A stretch of DNA of 7,800 bases from an uncultured Oscillospiraceae bacterium (lineage in GTDB: Bacteria > Bacillota > Clostridia > Oscillospirales > Oscillospiraceae). The notes beneath the pieces are model-generated. The model searched no databases. It worked only from the letters and a program-made list of their open reading frames with translations, and had not been told where the DNA came from. Below are positions 6,512-7,800 of the stretch, in pieces. Location: positions 1-7,800 of the forward strand of contig CAKTKB010000065.1 in NCBI GenBank assembly GCA_934569195.1. Reading direction: 5' to 3'. Both the position numbers and the translations under genes were made by a program. Within the stretch, counting starts at the first letter, position 1. Each line of letters opens with the position of its first letter.

Positions 6512-7255
6512 TTACAGCGTTACATTCGGATTCGTATACTGGCCGTGCCGCTGGGTGTTCTTTCCGTACTGAATGGTGAACTTGGGACAGCGGTGCAGGC
6601 AGCCAAGGCACAGTGTGCATTTCTCCTTGACCCACACCGGTCGTTTCCCCTGCATCTCGATGGCCTGAACGGGGCATTTTCTTGCACATAGTCCGCAGCC
6701 GACGCAGCTTTCCTCTACACGAAAATGCGCCGTTCGACGCTTATTGCTGTTGTAAATCGGCTGGGCGAACCACTCCGCCAGAAACGCGGGGACGTGCGGT
6801 GTCATATGCCGGTTGGTATGGCGTTCGCCGATCTTGCGGATCGCATCGTCGATCTCCGCTTCCGTTGTTCTGGAAAACGCCGCCACTTTCTCCGGCGTGG
6901 ACAGGTCAAAAATCGGCGTCCATGTGTCCGGCATCCGCACGGAGTAAAACGCGTCGATGGTTTTCCCCCGAATCGCTTTGCCTGCCATGGCGTCGGACGC
7001 TCCCGGCGTTGTGCCGTAGGTGGCAATAAAGTAGAGGTAGTCCGCATGAAAATCCACCTTTTCAAGAAACTCCTTCACGATACTGGGAAGTCCCCAGAAG
7101 TATGTGGGCACAACGACACCAATCGTGTCATCTGCGAAAGAATACACGCTGCCTTGGATGCAGTCAACGATGGACACCGTTTCCTGACCGAAAGCCGACG
7201 CAAGTCTGGCGGCAACGTATTTGCAATTTCCGGTAGCGGAAAAATATAGGATCAT
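6512..7255 (-). CDS. EFR1-type flavodoxin/2[4Fe-4S] ferredoxin fusion protein
   Basis: The product is 247 residues. The N-terminus, MILYFSATGN (1-10), is a flavodoxin-like FMN-binding loop, followed by 'VVVPTYFWGLPSIVKEFLEK' (47-66) and 'ATYGTTPG' (78-85), typical of the EFR1 family. The C-terminal quarter carries two [4Fe-4S] motifs: C184, C187, C190, C194 and C213, C216, C219, C223, the last cysteine of each followed by Pro. The role is cytoplasmic low-potential electron transfer in an anaerobe; the partner is unknown. I chose ATG at 7255 because GGAGGT (complement of 7261-7266) is 5 bases upstream and the flavodoxin motif begins there. The longer in-frame ATG at 7297 sits at or before the predicted transcription start and adds 14 unrelated residues. 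It is the first gene of the reverse operon; the next begins 3 bases after its stop. Confidence 0.93.
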   Translation of the reverse strand: MILYFSATGNCKYVAARLASAFGQETVSIVDCIQGSVYSFADDTIGVVVPTYFWGLPSIVKEFLEKVDFHADYLYFIATYGTTPGASDAMAGKAIRGKTIDAFYSVRMPDTWTPIFDLSTPEKVAAFSRTTEAEIDDAIRKIGERHTNRHMTPHVPAFLAEWFAQPIYNSNKRRTAHFRVEESCVGCGLCARKCPVQAIEMQGKRPVWVKEKCTLCLGCLHRCPKFTIQYGKNTQRHGQYTNPNVTL

Positions 7256-7299
7256 ATGATACCTCCGCAAGCAACGACTTCTCTGCATCTCTGCCACAG

Positions 7300-7328
7300 A
7301 TTATACCATTCTATCGTACCCCGTGCAA
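7300..7328 (-). promoter_or_regulatory. Promoter of the reverse operon (extended -10)
   Basis: On the minus strand TATAAT (complement of 7300-7305) is a perfect -10, preceded by TG-N to give an extended -10. TTGCAC (complement of 7323-7328) stands 17 bases upstream as a weaker -35. Transcription would begin near 7293, giving a leader of about 38 bases before the ATG at 7255. The placement also argues against the longer start at 7297. Confidence 0.72.
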
Positions 7329-7441
7329 CCTCACTTCCCGTCCTTTGCTCTGAACAGATTCGTCTTTTCTTTGTTTACACCGACCCAAAATCTGCGCCGC
7401 TGTCTTTGCTAAAATCTTTTGCATACTAATTTCTCTACAAA

Positions 7442-7489
7442 TATCACTTGATTCTATATCACTTTGGTGATACTATCTGTGTAGTGATA
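7442..7489. promoter_or_regulatory. Operator-like cluster of four TATCAC/GTGATA half-sites
   Basis: TATCAC occurs at 7442-7447 and 7457-7462, and its complement GTGATA at 7467-7472 and 7484-7489. The inner two form a perfect palindrome with a 4-base spacer (7457-7472). The outer two form a second, wider palindrome that extends to TATCACT/AGTGATA. The set covers the predicted promoter of the DUF3990 gene from its -35 to the transcription start, the usual place for a repressor. The regulator is not encoded in the visible window as far as I can tell. Confidence 0.65.
7448..7476 (+). promoter_or_regulatory. Predicted promoter of the DUF3990 gene
   Basis: TTGATT (7448-7453) and TACTAT (7471-7476) are separated by exactly 17 bases, each matching the vegetative consensus at four of six positions. 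Transcription would start near 7483, leaving a short leader containing the AGGAGG ribosome binding site at 7493-7498. The inner TATCAC-N4-GTGATA palindrome lies in the spacer and runs into the -10. Confidence 0.55.
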
Positions 7490-7506
7490 CTTAGGAGGAC
7501 GCGGAA

Positions 7507-7800
7507 ATGAATCAGAAAATTACCCTATATCACGGCTCTGAACAGCTCGTAGAGTCTCCAACCTTTGGGTTGGGTAAGCAAAACAATGACTTCGGACTGG
7601 GCTTTTACTGCACGGAAAGTGAAGAGCTCGCCAAGGAATGGGCCGTATCCTCTCTGCGTAGCGGCTTTGCCAATCGTTACAGTCTTGATACGGAACACCT
7701 GAATATTCTGAATCTGAACAGTCCGGACTATACGATTCTGAACTGGATCGCCGTTTTGGTCGAGCATCGTCTGTTCTCCATCAAAAATCCGGCTGCACAG
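7507..7800 (+). CDS. DUF3990-family protein, ADP-ribosyltransferase-like (3' partial)
   Basis: Ninety-eight residues are visible before the window ends; the frame is still open. AGGAGG (7493-7498) lies 8 bases before the ATG. The N-terminus 'ITLYHGS' (5-11, H9), the stretch 'NNDFGLGFYCTE' (26-37, Y34) and 'ELAKEWA' (40-46) are the signature of DUF3990 as I know it. The YHGS and GFY segments recall the H and Y motifs of ADP-ribosyltransferases, and the family is grouped with that fold. The third catalytic position would lie in the unseen part. Family members are frequent in Clostridia and are often next to a small DUF3791 gene, an arrangement resembling a toxin-antitoxin pair. No such partner is visible upstream, so any partner would be downstream. 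It is transcribed away from the reverse operon and appears more AT-rich than the reverse operon genes. Confidence 0.85.
   Translation, partial: MNQKITLYHGSEQLVESPTFGLGKQNNDFGLGFYCTESEELAKEWAVSSLRSGFANRYSLDTEHLNILNLNSPDYTILNWIAVLVEHRLFSIKNPAAQ

Noticed and set aside
5888..6691. Forward open frame of 267 codons opposite the GNAT and EFR1 genes
   Set aside because: It overlaps three real reverse genes and has no ribosome binding site or recognisable product.
6725..7249. Forward open frame opposite the EFR1 gene
   Set aside because: It is antisense to conserved iron-sulfur and flavodoxin motifs; no independent coding signal.
7256..7297. Upstream ATG (7297) as the start of the EFR1 gene
   Set aside because: The added 14 residues do not fit the family, the ATG lies at or before the predicted transcription start, and the ribosome binding site serves 7255.
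7525..7767. Reverse open frame within the DUF3990 gene
   Set aside because: It is antisense to residues that match the DUF3990 signature and lacks a ribosome binding site.

Overview
The window looks like chromosomal DNA of a gut-type Clostridia (Bacillota), plausibly Oscillospirales. The reasons are the mid-50s GC coding sequence, strong GGAGG-type ribosome binding sites, a PolC-family polymerase fragment (PolC is typical of Bacillota), an EFR1-type flavodoxin/ferredoxin protein and a DUF3990 protein. No rRNA, tRNA, CRISPR array, transposase or integrase is visible.

Layout. (1) Positions 1-3660 hold a forward cluster. It contains the 3' end of a divergent PolC-like DNA polymerase III alpha subunit without the usual C-terminal tail, a small unrecognised helical protein (640-1059), a 541-aa zinc-ribbon/single-membrane-segment protein with a central PriA-like beta module (1083-2708), and a DEDDh 3'-5' exonuclease with a C-terminal CxxC module (2770-3660). 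Three of the four proteins carry nucleic-acid-related signatures. (2) Positions 3691-3748 form a long, almost perfect hairpin with A/T tracts on both sides, a bidirectional terminator between converging gene groups. (3) Positions 3776-7255 hold six reverse-strand genes that probably form one operon. It starts from a good promoter at 7300-7328, and the order of transcription is EFR1 ferredoxin/flavodoxin protein, YjaB-like GNAT, YiaC-like GNAT, TraX-family membrane protein, maltose/galactoside-type O-acetyltransferase, ACT-domain protein. Several of these are acyl-transfer enzymes. (4) From 7507 a DUF3990 gene (ADP-ribosyltransferase-like fold, often linked to toxin-like modules) begins on the forward strand and runs off the window. 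Its promoter is overlaid by four TATCAC/GTGATA half-sites that look like an operator.

How the genes may work together. The reverse operon looks like a small-molecule or protein acetylation and redox accessory set, but no single pathway can be assigned. The forward cluster could be an accessory DNA-metabolism unit (polymerase-like protein, exonuclease, membrane-anchored zinc-ribbon partner); this is inference from neighbourhood alone. The two ends of the window are partial genes, so the most informative context (the body of the PolC-like protein and any partner of the DUF3990 protein) lies outside it.
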